DNA of 64,000 nt from Ruegeria atlantica (GTDB lineage Bacteria; Pseudomonadota; Alphaproteobacteria; Rhodobacterales; Rhodobacteraceae), in NCBI RefSeq assembly GCF_013033965.1, contig NZ_WQFE01000007.1:124001-188000 (forward strand), written 5' to 3'. The number at the start of each line of letters is the position of its first letter. Position 1 is the first letter of the stretch. The translations under genes and the position numbers were made by a program. The notes beneath the pieces are model-generated. The model ran no database searches and was not told the origin of the DNA. It saw only the letters and a list, made by a program, of their open reading frames with translations. Of the stretch, positions 1-8,662 are shown one piece after another.

Positions 1-888
1 GCACACCCGGCCATCGGTGTTCTCAAAATACACCATATGCCCGCCAAGCGCCTTCAGTAGGTCAGGGTTGTCGATGATCAGGTGCGAGCCCTTGGTGCCA
101 GACACCAGCGGCTTGTCTAGCCCATTGCCCAAGGTGCGGATTGTGTCGTCCAGCCACGCGCCGGTGGCGTTGACAATGACCTTTGGTCGAACCGGGAGCG
201 CCACACCCGTGCGCACATCCCGCACGTGATAGGTGCCGTCCCGCAGGTCCAGCTCGGTATAGTTCAGCGCGACAGAGGCGCGATTGGCCCGTGCGGTGTC
301 GCGCAGCATTTCGATGCACAGGCGTTCTGGGTGGCTGATCCACGCGTCGTGATAGACCGCAGACCGTGTGGCATTGGGCGTCAGATCGGGCCAGGCCTGC
401 CGCGTTTGCGCAGCAGAGTTGAACCGATGGCGCGGCAAAACCCGCCGGGTGCGGGTTACCCAGTCGTACAGCGACAGCCCCAGCTTGATCGGAACCGCGC
501 CCCGGCTGGCAGGTTTTCCCTTCCAGCCGACAAAGCTGGCTGCCGCATTCAGCATTCCGGAAAACCGAGAGGTGATCGGGATCATCGTGGGCAGCGGACG
601 CACCAGATGCGGCGCGTTTTCAAGCAGCGCATCGCGTTCGCGTAAGGACTCGCGCACCAGATCGAACTCACCGTTTTCCAGATAGCGCAGCCCGCCATGG
701 ATCATCCGGGACGGCGCGGCGCTGCAGCCTGAACAAAAGTCGTTCCGTTCTACCAACAGAACGCGCAAACCCTGCAGGGACAGATCGCGATAGACGCCGA
801 TGCCGTTCACGCCGCCGCCGATAACGACCACGTCAAAGGCCGCATCGCTGCGCAGGCTGGCCAGGTTCTGTTCCCGTTGATCGGACAT
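1..888 (-). CDS. GlpD/EryB-like FAD-dependent polyol-phosphate dehydrogenase, C-terminus missing
   Basis: This is a partial gene: 296 codons are visible from the ATG and the 3' end lies outside the window. The N-terminus has a Rossmann FAD-binding motif GGGVNG at residues 24-29, followed by an IHGGLRYL segment, as in the glycerol-3-phosphate dehydrogenase family. Enzymes of this family oxidise a polyol phosphate and pass electrons to the quinone pool. It is the last visible gene of an operon with a sugar-type ABC transporter, a SorC-type regulator and an aldo/keto reductase. In rhizobial and Brucella erythritol loci that context fits EryB (erythritol-phosphate dehydrogenase) better than housekeeping GlpD. 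The family call is firm; the substrate is an inference. It lies 61 bp after the aldo/keto reductase stop. Confidence 0.85.
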   Translation of the reverse strand, partial: MSDQREQNLASLRSDAAFDVVVIGGGVNGIGVYRDLSLQGLRVLLVERNDFCSGCSAAPSRMIHGGLRYLENGEFDLVRESLRERDALLENAPHLVRPLPTMIPITSRFSGMLNAAASFVGWKGKPASRGAVPIKLGLSLYDWVTRTRRVLPRHRFNSAAQTRQAWPDLTPNATRSAVYHDAWISHPERLCIEMLRDTARANRASVALNYTELDLRDGTYHVRDVRTGVALPVRPKVIVNATGAWLDDTIRTLGNGLDKPLVSGTKGSHLIIDNPDLLKALGGHMVYFENTDGRVC

Positions 889-949
889 GACTCTCCTGTT
901 CATTGAAACGGTGTTTCAATGGTCTTTGTGTTTTGGTTTTGATCCGGGA

Positions 950-1945
950 TCAGGCGTCCAGATCGCTCAGGTGGTGTTTTGCTTGTTGATCGATTGTCGC
1001 AATATCCTCAGCCGACAGGCGCAATTGGCCTGCCCGTGCGTTTTCAGCCGCTTGCGTCGCATCCCGCGCCCCACACAGTGAAAAGGTGATGCCCGGCTGC
1101 TGAACTGTCCAGGCGATGACCGTCTGGGCTGGCGTCGCGCCGTGCGCCTCGGCAATCGGCGTTATGGTTTTCATCAACTCGGCCACCTTTTCCCGGTTGC
1201 CCTGCGAAAAGCGCGGGTTGTCCTTGCGCTGATCATCGCCGGTAAAGACCCGGTCGGGGCCGACCTTGCCCGTCAACAGGCCAAGCGCCAGCGAGGAATA
1301 GCTCAGCACCGAAACCCCGTTCTCGCGGCAGACGGGTAGAAGGCTGCTTTCGATGTCACGTTTGACCATCGAGTATTCTTCCTGAATGGCGTCCAGCTGA
1401 CCGGCGGCGACATAGGCGCGAATGTCGTCCGCCGAAGTGTTGCTTGCCCCGATAGAGCGGATTTTGCCCTGCTGTTTTAGCGTCTCTAGCGCCTCCATCG
1501 TCTCGGCCACTGGTGTCGTCGTGTCCTGCCAATGGGTGATGTAGTGGTCGATATAGTCGGTCCCCAGACGGGTCAGGCTTTGTTCGACCTCATGAATGAT
1601 CGCATCCTTGCCCAGATAGCGGTGCACCGGTCGGCCGTCATAGTCGAAGAAGTGGCTGCCCTTCTGAGTGTGCCAGACCAACCCGCATTTGGTGGCCAGC
1701 ACCACCTGATCACGACGGCCCTTCAGTGCCTTGCCCACGATGTCCTCGGCCACGCCTTGTCCATAGGCCGGGGCGGTATCGATCAGGGTCACGCCAGCAT
1801 CGACCGAAGCCTGAATTGCGGCGATGGATTTGGCCTCATCCGTGCCACCCCACATCCAGCCGCCTATGGCCCAGGTGCCGAGCCCGATGGCCGAGGCCTC
1901 GATCCCGGACGTGCCGATTTCACGTGTCAGCATGTCATGCGACAT
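950..1945 (-). CDS. Aldo/keto reductase
   Basis: A 331-residue NAD(P)-dependent aldo/keto reductase. The family tetrad is visible: Asp and Tyr in DTAPAYG, Lys in ATKCGL and His in YITHW. The frame stays open further upstream, but the ATG at 1945 is preferred. It has an AAGGAA ribosome site about 8 nt upstream, and the protein then begins MSHDMLTREIG, the usual family start. This start overlaps the end of the SorC-type regulator by 11 bp, indicating translational coupling. It probably interconverts a ketose/aldose or polyol in the pathway fed by the ABC transporter. The closest type is the YajO/Gfo-like 'general stress' AKR group; the substrate cannot be read from sequence. Confidence 0.9.
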   Translation of the reverse strand: MSHDMLTREIGTSGIEASAIGLGTWAIGGWMWGGTDEAKSIAAIQASVDAGVTLIDTAPAYGQGVAEDIVGKALKGRRDQVVLATKCGLVWHTQKGSHFFDYDGRPVHRYLGKDAIIHEVEQSLTRLGTDYIDHYITHWQDTTTPVAETMEALETLKQQGKIRSIGASNTSADDIRAYVAAGQLDAIQEEYSMVKRDIESSLLPVCRENGVSVLSYSSLALGLLTGKVGPDRVFTGDDQRKDNPRFSQGNREKVAELMKTITPIAEAHGATPAQTVIAWTVQQPGITFSLCGARDATQAAENARAGQLRLSAEDIATIDQQAKHHLSDLDA

Positions 1946-2915
1946 TCTGCGTTCCTTCCATTTCTTCCAGAACCGCCTTGGCGGTCTCTTCATCGACAAT
2001 CAGTGAATCCAAAAATTTACCGTTCAGCGCCGCCGTGATCGGCTGCACCTTAAGCGGGCCTGCGGTCACACCGATCACCCTTGTGCATTCGGCCAGATCA
2101 CCGGGCGGCAATGCGACCAGACGCGAGTTCAGAGCATAGTTCGATACAGCGCCGTTGCTGTGGATCAGATGCGCCAGAAACTCGCCGACGACACCCATCC
2201 CGATCAGCATCTTGCGATCCGCATCCGGTACGGGATGCAGGTCGTAATAGCTTGAACATTCCGGTTCGATCGAACCGATCCCAACCAGCGCAACATTCGC
2301 ACGTCGTGCCAGATTGAGAACGTCGCGGATCGAGGCAACGTCCATCAACATGTCCCGCTGCTGCTGGCTTTCGGCAAACAGCGGTGCGTGCATCAGCATT
2401 GTCTGGCCTCCCAGACGTTCCGCCATCTGCGTCGCCAGATGGTTGACGTCCGTATAGTACTTGCCCTGAACTCCGCCGGTCAGCGGCACAACGGTCACGT
2501 CGAAGGAGTGCTCGGGGGCCAGGCTTTCCACCACGGCGCTTACGGCCTTGCCGCCGGTAATCGCAATCACGTCACCGTCGCGCAAGGTCTCGACCAGACG
2601 ACCCGCAGCGGCGCGTCCCACCTGTTGCAACGTCGTCTCGACACTGCCCGACACCGAGGGCGTCACCACTGCATCGTTCAGACCGGTGGTCTGTGCCAGT
2701 TCGCGCTCCAGATCCATCAACGTCTGGAACGGGGTTTCGATGTCGATTTTCACCATACCCATGCGGCGGCCCTGCGTGATCAGCCGGTTTACCTTGGACG
2801 TCGACAGGTTCAGCGCCTTGGCGATGTCCGACTGTTTCTGACCTTCGATGAAATGCAGGATCAGCACCGTGTGGATCTGTCGGATCAGTTCAAAGTCCTT
2901 TTGTTTATCCGTCAT
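1935..2915 (-). CDS. SorC/DeoR-type sugar-binding transcriptional regulator
   Basis: A 326-residue regulator. An N-terminal helix-turn-helix (about residues 22-55, with QSDIAKALNLSTSKVNRLI) is followed by a SorC-type sugar-phosphate-binding domain filling the rest of the protein. Family members, including EryD of erythritol loci, bind a phosphorylated sugar or polyol and control the catabolic operon that contains them. The gene starts 3 bp after the permease stop and overlaps the aldo/keto reductase start, so it is transcribed with the operon it probably controls. A perfect 12-bp palindrome in front of the first gene (6618-6629) is a possible binding site. Effector identity is inferred only from context. 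Confidence 0.88.
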   Translation of the reverse strand: MTDKQKDFELIRQIHTVLILHFIEGQKQSDIAKALNLSTSKVNRLITQGRRMGMVKIDIETPFQTLMDLERELAQTTGLNDAVVTPSVSGSVETTLQQVGRAAAGRLVETLRDGDVIAITGGKAVSAVVESLAPEHSFDVTVVPLTGGVQGKYYTDVNHLATQMAERLGGQTMLMHAPLFAESQQQRDMLMDVASIRDVLNLARRANVALVGIGSIEPECSSYYDLHPVPDADRKMLIGMGVVGEFLAHLIHSNGAVSNYALNSRLVALPPGDLAECTRVIGVTAGPLKVQPITAALNGKFLDSLIVDEETAKAVLEEMEGTQNVA

Positions 2916-2918
2916 GGT

Positions 2919-3932
2919 CTACCCCCGCCGTTTGTTGAGGTAATGATCGATGGTCACCGCGCTCAGCAGGATCGAACCGCGGATGATATCCTGCCAGTAG
3001 ACCGACACATCCAGCAGAGCGAGCGAGCTGGACACCAGCGATAGCAGGATCACCCCCAAGATCGCACCGAGGATCGAGCCCGAGCCGCCATTCAGGCTGG
3101 CCCCGCCAATCACGGCGGCGGCGATAATCGTCAGCTCAAGTCCCAGACCAAATGTGGGCTGGGCCGAGCCGAACCGCGCCATGTAGATGATCCCGGCGAT
3201 CCCGCACAGGGTCGAACACAGGGTGGTGGTCAGGAAGATGACCTTTTTGGTCCGAATGCCGGAATACGCGGCGGCCTTTTCGTTGCTGCCGGTGTAGAAC
3301 ACCTTGCGGAACATGGTCGTCCGACGCAGCATGAAATCAAAGGCGATCACAAAGACCAGAAAGATGATGATTACAATCGGGACTGGTCCGATGCTGCCTT
3401 GCCCGATGAACTTAAACTCCGGCGGTAGGGTATAGAGTCCCAGGGGTCGCCCTCCGGTAAACAACAGGCAGGCGCCGCGCGCGATGACCATGATGGCCAG
3501 CGACACGATGAAATGGTGCAGCCCCACGCGGGTCACAAAGAACCCCATGAAGGCTCCGATCCCTGTACACAGAGCAATGGACATTGCCGAGGCAATCCAG
3601 GGGTCTACTCCGCTGAGAAACAGCCAGCCCGCGATCACCATTGCCAAGGCCGTGACCGACCCGACCGACAGGTCGATCCCGCCTGAAATCAACAGGATCG
3701 TCATCCCGATCACCAGAATGCCATCGACCGCAAAGGCCATCGACATAGCACGCATATTCGCCCAGGTCAGAAAATAGGGCGAGGCAAAAGACATGATCAG
3801 GAACAGTGCCAGAATGATCACGATCAGCCCGGTTTCGCGCATCCGAAACAGCCGTTTCAGCGGCGAGGTGCTGTCGCTCGGGTTTGCCTGGGCCATGTTC
3901 ACTGTGTTGTCCATCTTGTATTCTCCGCTCAT
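2919..3932 (-). CDS. Sugar ABC transporter permease (RbsC-like)
   Basis: A 337-residue inner-membrane permease of the ribose/xylose type (BPD_transp_2), with about ten hydrophobic segments and the family stretch [18 protein letters not shown]. It pairs with the double ATPase upstream and the periplasmic binding protein to import a sugar or polyol. The first ATG (3932) overlaps the ATPase stop by 4 bp. The ATG at 3914 has a better-spaced GGAG and is an equally plausible start (331 residues). Operon order and family suggest an EryF-like role, but the substrate is not proven. Confidence 0.92.
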   Translation of the reverse strand: MSGEYKMDNTVNMAQANPSDSTSPLKRLFRMRETGLIVIILALFLIMSFASPYFLTWANMRAMSMAFAVDGILVIGMTILLISGGIDLSVGSVTALAMVIAGWLFLSGVDPWIASAMSIALCTGIGAFMGFFVTRVGLHHFIVSLAIMVIARGACLLFTGGRPLGLYTLPPEFKFIGQGSIGPVPIVIIIFLVFVIAFDFMLRRTTMFRKVFYTGSNEKAAAYSGIRTKKVIFLTTTLCSTLCGIAGIIYMARFGSAQPTFGLGLELTIIAAAVIGGASLNGGSGSILGAILGVILLSLVSSSLALLDVSVYWQDIIRGSILLSAVTIDHYLNKRRG

Positions 3933-5449
3933 GCGACCGTGGCCTGCGCATCCATGACCGAGGCCAGATGCATGATGTTTTCTTCCGTCATGTCCTCACC
4001 CGTGACTTGACCGCTGATATGCCCTTCGCGCACCACCAACACCCGGTCACAGACACCGATCAGTTCCGGCAGTTCCGAGGAGATCACCACGATCCCGACG
4101 CCATCCCGCGCCAGGTCCCGTAGAATGCGGTGGATTTCCGCTTTTGCGCCCACATCGACCCCGCGGGTCGGTTCATCCAGAAAGATCAGCCGCGGGTTCA
4201 CCGACAACATTTTTGCCAGAGCCACCTTCTGCTGATTGCCCCCTGACAGGGACGACACCGGATCGGACAGGGACCCGTATTTCAGGTTCAGTTTTCGACC
4301 CAGCGCTTCGGCCTGCGCCTCTTCCGAGGCCGACTGAATCAACCCCAGCCCGTTGGCCACCTGATCCGGCTTCAGGGCCGAAATATTGGCCGAGATTGGC
4401 AGGTCCAGAAACACGCCATCGCCTTTGCGATCCTCGGACAGGTAGACCATGCCTTCGGCGATACTGTCCTGATAGCTGCGCAGGGTAAGCTTTTTACCGT
4501 TCAGCCAGACCTCGCCCGACACGTCGCCTTCCAGGCGGCAGATACCCTTGGCGATCTCGCTGCGGCCTGCGCCGATTAGTCCAGCGATACCCAGAATCTC
4601 ACCCTTTTTCAGACTGAAAGATACATTGCGGAACCGCGTCGCCTCGGTCAGGTTGCGCACATCCAGCAAGATATCGTCCGATTTCTCGTCTTCGGTCTGT
4701 TTCTCAGGATACAAATTGTCGATCACCCGACCGACCATGGCGTTGACCACGTCCGAGGGCTGAATCTCGGCCACATTCTGCGTCACGATATGTTGGCCAT
4801 CCCGGAACACGGACACCCGGTCGCAATTGTCGAATATCTCGACCATGCGGTGTGAGATATAGATGATTGAAATCCCCCGATCCGCCAGATCACGCATAAT
4901 CCCGAACAGGGTTTGGGCCTCGGCCTCGGTCAGTGCGGCCGTGGGTTCGTCAAGGATCAGGATGCGGCAATCAAGGGTCAACGCCTTTGCAATCTCGACC
5001 AGCTGCTGGTTCGAGATCGACAGGTTCTTGACCAAAACGGCCGGATCAATATTGCTGAGCTGGCGAAAGACGTCGCGGGCCTCATGCTCCAGCTTTTTGT
5101 AGTCCATCAGCCAGGACCTGCTGACATTGGTCTTGGCCATAAAGATGTTCTCGGCAACCGACACGTCCGGGCACAGGGCGATTTCCTGATGGACAAACCC
5201 GATACCCAGCCGCTGCGCCATTGTCGGCGAGGTGATCTTGATCGGCTTGCCATCCAACATGATTTGACCGTCATCAGGTTGCAGGATGCCATCGATCACG
5301 TTCATCAGGGTCGACTTCCCTGCCCCATTCTCGCCTGCGATGGCATGAATCTCACCTTTGCGCAGCTCAAAATCGACGCCGCACAAGGCTTTGACCGGGC
5401 CAAAGGACTTGCTGAGGTTCGAGATTTTCAGGATCACATCGTCTTGCAT
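3929..5449 (-). CDS. Sugar ABC transporter ATP-binding protein (RbsA-like, two ATPase domains)
   Basis: A 506-residue double ATPase that energises the permease at the cytoplasmic face. The first domain has an intact Walker [10 protein letters not shown] (residues 39-47) and Walker [11 protein letters not shown]. The second domain has a degenerate P-loop (IGAGRSE), signature LSGGNQQKV and Walker [12 protein letters not shown] degenerate second P-loop is normal for RbsA-type proteins. An upstream in-frame start at 5503 exists, but it would add 18 residues lying in an intergenic hairpin. [17 protein letters not shown] is the natural family start and is adopted. The pair with the permease resembles EryE/EryF. 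Confidence 0.93.
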   Translation of the reverse strand: MQDDVILKISNLSKSFGPVKALCGVDFELRKGEIHAIAGENGAGKSTLMNVIDGILQPDDGQIMLDGKPIKITSPTMAQRLGIGFVHQEIALCPDVSVAENIFMAKTNVSRSWLMDYKKLEHEARDVFRQLSNIDPAVLVKNLSISNQQLVEIAKALTLDCRILILDEPTAALTEAEAQTLFGIMRDLADRGISIIYISHRMVEIFDNCDRVSVFRDGQHIVTQNVAEIQPSDVVNAMVGRVIDNLYPEKQTEDEKSDDILLDVRNLTEATRFRNVSFSLKKGEILGIAGLIGAGRSEIAKGICRLEGDVSGEVWLNGKKLTLRSYQDSIAEGMVYLSEDRKGDGVFLDLPISANISALKPDQVANGLGLIQSASEEAQAEALGRKLNLKYGSLSDPVSSLSGGNQQKVALAKMLSVNPRLIFLDEPTRGVDVGAKAEIHRILRDLARDGVGIVVISSELPELIGVCDRVLVVREGHISGQVTGEDMTEENIMHLASVMDAQATVA

Positions 5450-5480
5450 GACACCATCGCGCCCGGATTCTGTTAGTGGT

Positions 5481-5513
5481 GGGCGCTGCCAACGCGATTG
5501 CAAGACAGCGCCC
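5481..5513 (-). promoter_or_regulatory. Intercistronic hairpin between binding protein and ATPase genes
   Basis: Arms GGGCGCTG and CAGCGCCC (8 bp, perfect) enclose a 17-nt loop just after the binding-protein stop codon. No U-run follows. Such hairpins commonly stabilise the upstream binding-protein message and reduce read-through into the transporter genes; that role is inferred here. Confidence 0.5.
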
Positions 5514-5523
5514 TTTTCGGGGA

Positions 5524-6540
5524 TCAGGCCGGATCGCGGCCTTCCATATAGACGTTCAGGTCAAAGCTGTCGGCATTGTCCTTGGTGATGACAGCAAAGC
5601 CATTATCCATGAACGGGATCTGAACCGGGTTGAAACCACTGGTTTGCCAGTCGTTGAACGGGTCAAAGATATCCGCACGATTGGCCAGATGTACTGCCAT
5701 GAAGCCCATGAAGCCCTGCACACCCTGGTTTGGGTTCAGCGACATGTGAATGTTGCCCGCCTTAATGTGTTCCAGCGTTGTGGGCGTCACATCCGCATGC
5801 ATGATCAACAGGTCCGAGTTCGCTTCGAGCTTGGCCGCAACCGCGCCTTCGGCTGAACCCGCCTCAGGGATCCAGATCGCGGCCACATTCGGGTTGGCTT
5901 GAATGATCGACGCGGTGGCGCGATAGGCGGCGTTGCTATCTTGATTGGTGGCCTGACGACCGACCAGTTTCATATTCGGATAGTTCTCTTCCATGTATGC
6001 GATCAGGGCCGTCACGCGCAGGTCGTGGTTGGACTGGCCGGGATTTTCCAGCACCGCATATTCCGCGCTGTCACCCACTTGCTTGACGATCTCTTCAGCA
6101 GCAAATTTCGCCTCGGCAAGATTGTCCGACGTAATATAGGCGGTCCGGTCCGAGTTCGGGCTGTCGGCCGCGAAAGTCACGATTTCGGTACCGTTGCCGA
6201 TAGCCCGGTTGATCGGCTCGATGAACGGGTCCGACTGCATCGGGTGCAACAGGATACCGGCGGGGGTCTTGACCAGATCCTGTTCGAACGAGGCGATTTG
6301 TTTGGTGATGTCGTAATCCGGTGTGCCCGAGAATACAGTCTCGCAGCCGAATGCCTCGGCCGCCTGTTTGAAGCCCTGGTAGACTGGCACCCAGTAGGGG
6401 TGGCCAGAGACCATGACGTTCATGATATAGGTCTCACCGGGTTCGCACATGATCCCCTCAGCCGCCGCCGGAGCTGCGGTCGAGATGCTGCCGACGAGTG
6501 CAGTTGACGCAAGAACTGTCTTGAGTTTCTTATAGTTCAT
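5524..6540 (-). CDS. Periplasmic sugar/polyol-binding protein of ABC transporter
   Basis: A 338-residue substrate-binding protein of the RbsB/XylF type (Peripla_BP_4). The first about 27 residues form a signal peptide ending near APAAAEG, so the mature protein is periplasmic. The start is well supported by an AGGGAGGA ribosome site 8 nt upstream. It is the first gene of the operon, as expected for a highly expressed binding protein, and is separated from the ATPase gene by a hairpin. The ligand is probably a sugar or sugar alcohol, judging from the GlpD/EryB-like dehydrogenase and SorC-type regulator downstream. Confidence 0.92.
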   Translation of the reverse strand: MNYKKLKTVLASTALVGSISTAAPAAAEGIMCEPGETYIMNVMVSGHPYWVPVYQGFKQAAEAFGCETVFSGTPDYDITKQIASFEQDLVKTPAGILLHPMQSDPFIEPINRAIGNGTEIVTFAADSPNSDRTAYITSDNLAEAKFAAEEIVKQVGDSAEYAVLENPGQSNHDLRVTALIAYMEENYPNMKLVGRQATNQDSNAAYRATASIIQANPNVAAIWIPEAGSAEGAVAAKLEANSDLLIMHADVTPTTLEHIKAGNIHMSLNPNQGVQGFMGFMAVHLANRADIFDPFNDWQTSGFNPVQIPFMDNGFAVITKDNADSFDLNVYMEGRDPA

Positions 6541-6889
6541 GGAATTCCTCCCTAGGTCGATTGCTCGTCGTTCCTGAAATAGTTTTCCTCCACAGCATCA
6601 GGAACGCAAGAAATTTCAATGCGCGCATTTTGTTGCGCAGCTTTATTCATAGGTGGAGAGTACGCCTGGTCAACGAAGTTTAGGAAAACTCTCGTTACTT
6701 GAAAAAAATTTCACTGAAGCCGGTGCAGTGCCGCCGGCTATCGGTTGTGTCGCAACCTTTAAAAAAACCAATCCAGGCGTGTTACGGGACACCGTTATCC
6801 TGCAATCTCAGCAAACATCCGAAAGCCCGACGTCGCAACACCTGTGAACTGCTGTTTCTGGATCATGTAGGCGACCTTGATGCAATCCA
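6541..6889. other. Upstream region of the sugar operon, no gene seen
   Basis: Non-coding stretch between the binding-protein start and the decayed IS30-type element. It should hold the operon promoter. I could not fix a convincing -35/-10 pair, but a palindrome is present at 6618-6629. Confidence 0.5.
6618..6629. promoter_or_regulatory. Palindrome AATGCGCGCATT, candidate regulator site
   Basis: A perfect 12-bp palindrome about 78 bp upstream of the binding-protein start codon. Position and symmetry suit an operator for the SorC-type regulator encoded in the operon, but only one copy is seen, so this is tentative. Confidence 0.3.
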
Positions 6890-7372
6890 ATGAGGCCGGC
6901 GTTTCTGGCGACGGTTTGGCAGGTGCCGCGCCAGTCGTACTTATTGACCTTGCGGGCTGCAGACATAGGCGTAAATCGTCTCGCGGCTGCCCCGGACAGT
7001 CCGATTGTCGTTGTCAAGGCGATCCGCGATCTGTTCCGGCGTCCAACCTTCAATCAAACAGTTGATGACGTGCGCGCGCAGACCATCCAGCCGGATCAAA
7101 TTCCGGCGACAAGCCCGCCCGGAATTCGAGGTTCGTTGTGCTTGGACACCATATTAACCACTTAGATGCAGCAGTTCATCGTCCTTGTATCAGTTCCAAT
7201 TGATTTCCCGATAGACGGTTGACCGATGCATGCCAATCTCGGCCACGATCTTGCTTACCGGCACTATTGCGTTCAACATTTTCTTAGTTTTGCCCCGCTC
7301 GCACGGATCCGGTTCCGTGTGCGCCAATTTCCATTCTCCTTGCTTTTCAGCAAGATGGGGGATTTGTCGCAA
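6890..7372 (-). pseudogene. Decayed IS30-family transposase, N-terminal half
   Basis: Reading the minus strand in shifting frames recovers segments typical of IS30 transposases in order. First comes a helix-turn-helix (VSKIVAEIGMHRSTVYREI), then an ELPHLSGYYG segment. Next is LIRLDGLRAHVINCLIEG with WTPEQIADRLDNDNRTV, then SRETIYAYVCSPQGQ and LARHLPNRRQKRRP. Stops and frameshifts separate them, and the catalytic DDE part is missing. It is therefore a dead mobile-element remnant. It sits between the sugar operon and the DUF1127 genes, marking an old rearrangement point. Confidence 0.75.
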
Positions 7373-7550
7373 CCCAGTTTAGAATGAGCCCCAGTGTGAG
7401 AGATATCCGGGAGTAAGCTAAATTATGTTAAATACAAAAGATCTAGCCACATTCTCCGATCAATCACTAATGCAGACGTTCCCGAATACCGTGGCGAATG
7501 ACTGGAATGAGCCCCTACCGGTCATTGCCAAGTGATCTGATAACTGCGGG

Positions 7551-7578
7551 TGCATTGGGCTGTTTACAGCCCAATGCA
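7551..7578. repeat. Perfect inverted repeat, 13-bp arms
   Basis: TGCATTGGGCTGT and its exact complement are separated by only two bases. It lies about 60 bp downstream of the stop of the minus-strand DUF1127 gene. It could form a terminator-like hairpin for that transcript, but no U-run follows. Confidence 0.55.
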
Positions 7579-7638
7579 GACCTCAACCGATACGTGGCAT
7601 CGGCTACGAATGGCGGATTCCGCCGGGATTGTTTGGAC

Positions 7639-7854
7639 CTAATGACCGAAGGCACGTTTTTGATTCATTTTGACCAAGTCTTCATGACTTACTCCGATAT
7701 CTTCGAGCTCCCGCTTGTCCAAGCCATTGAATTTTTCCAGCGTTCTGGCGTGCAGCGACCGAAGGGCCACTCCATCTCGATACTCTTCGCAGGATGAACG
7801 TAGCGCCGAAAGGCCTCTGGATAAGAGCGGCATGTGTGAAAGGATCTGTGTCAT
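7639..7854 (-). CDS. DUF1127 small protein (71 aa)
   Basis: A 71-residue protein whose C-terminal half (RTLEKFNGLDKRELEDIGVSH) matches the arginine-rich DUF1127 / YjiS-like motif common in alphaproteobacteria. Such small proteins have been tied to phosphate, RNA-metabolism and stress responses in Rhodobacterales and Rhizobiales; the role here is unknown. The ATG at 7854 is chosen over an upstream in-frame codon because GGAAGG lies about 8 nt before it. It is the downstream member of a same-strand pair of exactly equal length. Confidence 0.75.
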   Translation of the reverse strand: MTQILSHMPLLSRGLSALRSSCEEYRDGVALRSLHARTLEKFNGLDKRELEDIGVSHEDLVKMNQKRAFGH

Positions 7855-7968
7855 TTCGATCTTCCTTCCCGAGCTGGCACACAATGCTCCAGCAATATGA
7901 ACCACAGTTATTGTTGATAAATATTAAATGGATGTGGCGACCTACATGAGCGCCGTTTCAGCACTTTA

Positions 7969-8184
7969 TCAGTCGCCAAAATGGTGACGATGCAACTTTT
8001 GTTCCAAGTCGATTCGGCAGTAACCGAGATCAAGCAATTCCCGATCCGTCATCCGCATCAATTCACGTCGTTGCCTATTGTACTCTGCGCGCTTGGCCCG
8101 TTTGGCTCTTCTTTCCTCTGGAGTGGAAAAAAACCGCGAAAAAAAGCCACCTTGGATCGTTGTATCAGCATAAGCCACTTGCAT
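7969..8184 (-). CDS. DUF1127 small protein (71 aa), second copy
   Basis: A 71-residue basic protein with an arginine-rich centre and the DUF1127 core (RRELMRMTDRELLDLGYCRIDL). A strong AGGAGG stands directly before the ATG. It lies 114 bp upstream of the other DUF1127 gene on the same strand. Outside the core the two differ clearly, so this is an old duplication or two independent family members rather than a recent repeat. Confidence 0.75.
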   Translation of the reverse strand: MQVAYADTTIQGGFFSRFFSTPEERRAKRAKRAEYNRQRRELMRMTDRELLDLGYCRIDLEQKLHRHHFGD

Positions 8185-8480
8185 CTCCTCCTCACTGAAA
8201 ATGTCTTCATGAACTGGTAGGTGGGCGGCAGAGTAGAATCATTCCTGAGGAAGACATTAACTTTGGTTTAGCTTGGAAAAATGCTTGGGTCTCAACGACA
8301 ATTACGCGCTGGGATACTGCTTGCGGGGAGGTGAGTGAGAGCCCTTACCGGACCTTGATCACACCTCGGTCTTTCGCTCATGCGACAGGTCGCGAACCAC
8401 GTAAACCGGACATTCTCTGAGTCGCACGTAGATAGCGGTGACGCGGGACATGGCTGCCTTTTGCCAGTGCTGCTAATGCT
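8185..8480. other. Intergenic region, no gene seen
   Basis: No open frame with a ribosome site or recognisable protein was found between the second DUF1127 gene and the dispersed repeat. The promoter of the DUF1127 genes should lie at its left end. Confidence 0.5.
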
Positions 8481-8662
8481 GACGCAGAAACTGCTCGCGG
8501 GTGCTGCACCTTGATCGCTGCTTCGCGGCAGAGGTCTCCAGACCGGTCATTCGTTTGCGTTGTTTTGACCGGAAACGAGACCGTACCTTCGCCGCAGATC
8601 GGTCAGACAAGCAAGACGCGCAACAGGTGCCTCTTCCGCGTACGGGGAAGAGGCACTTGTTG
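8481..8662. repeat. Dispersed repeat copy 1, with long hairpin at its right end
   Basis: This stretch aligns with 31691-31850 in the same orientation. Shared blocks include CCGGTCATTC, TTCGCCGCA and GTCAGACAA, with similar spacing. A shorter match around CCAGACCGGTCAT recurs at 15144. At the right end, 8621-8662 forms a 17-bp hairpin with one G-T pair and an 8-nt loop, arms beginning CAACAGGTGCC. The repeat overlaps the 3' end of the nnrS reading frame. Confidence 0.6.
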
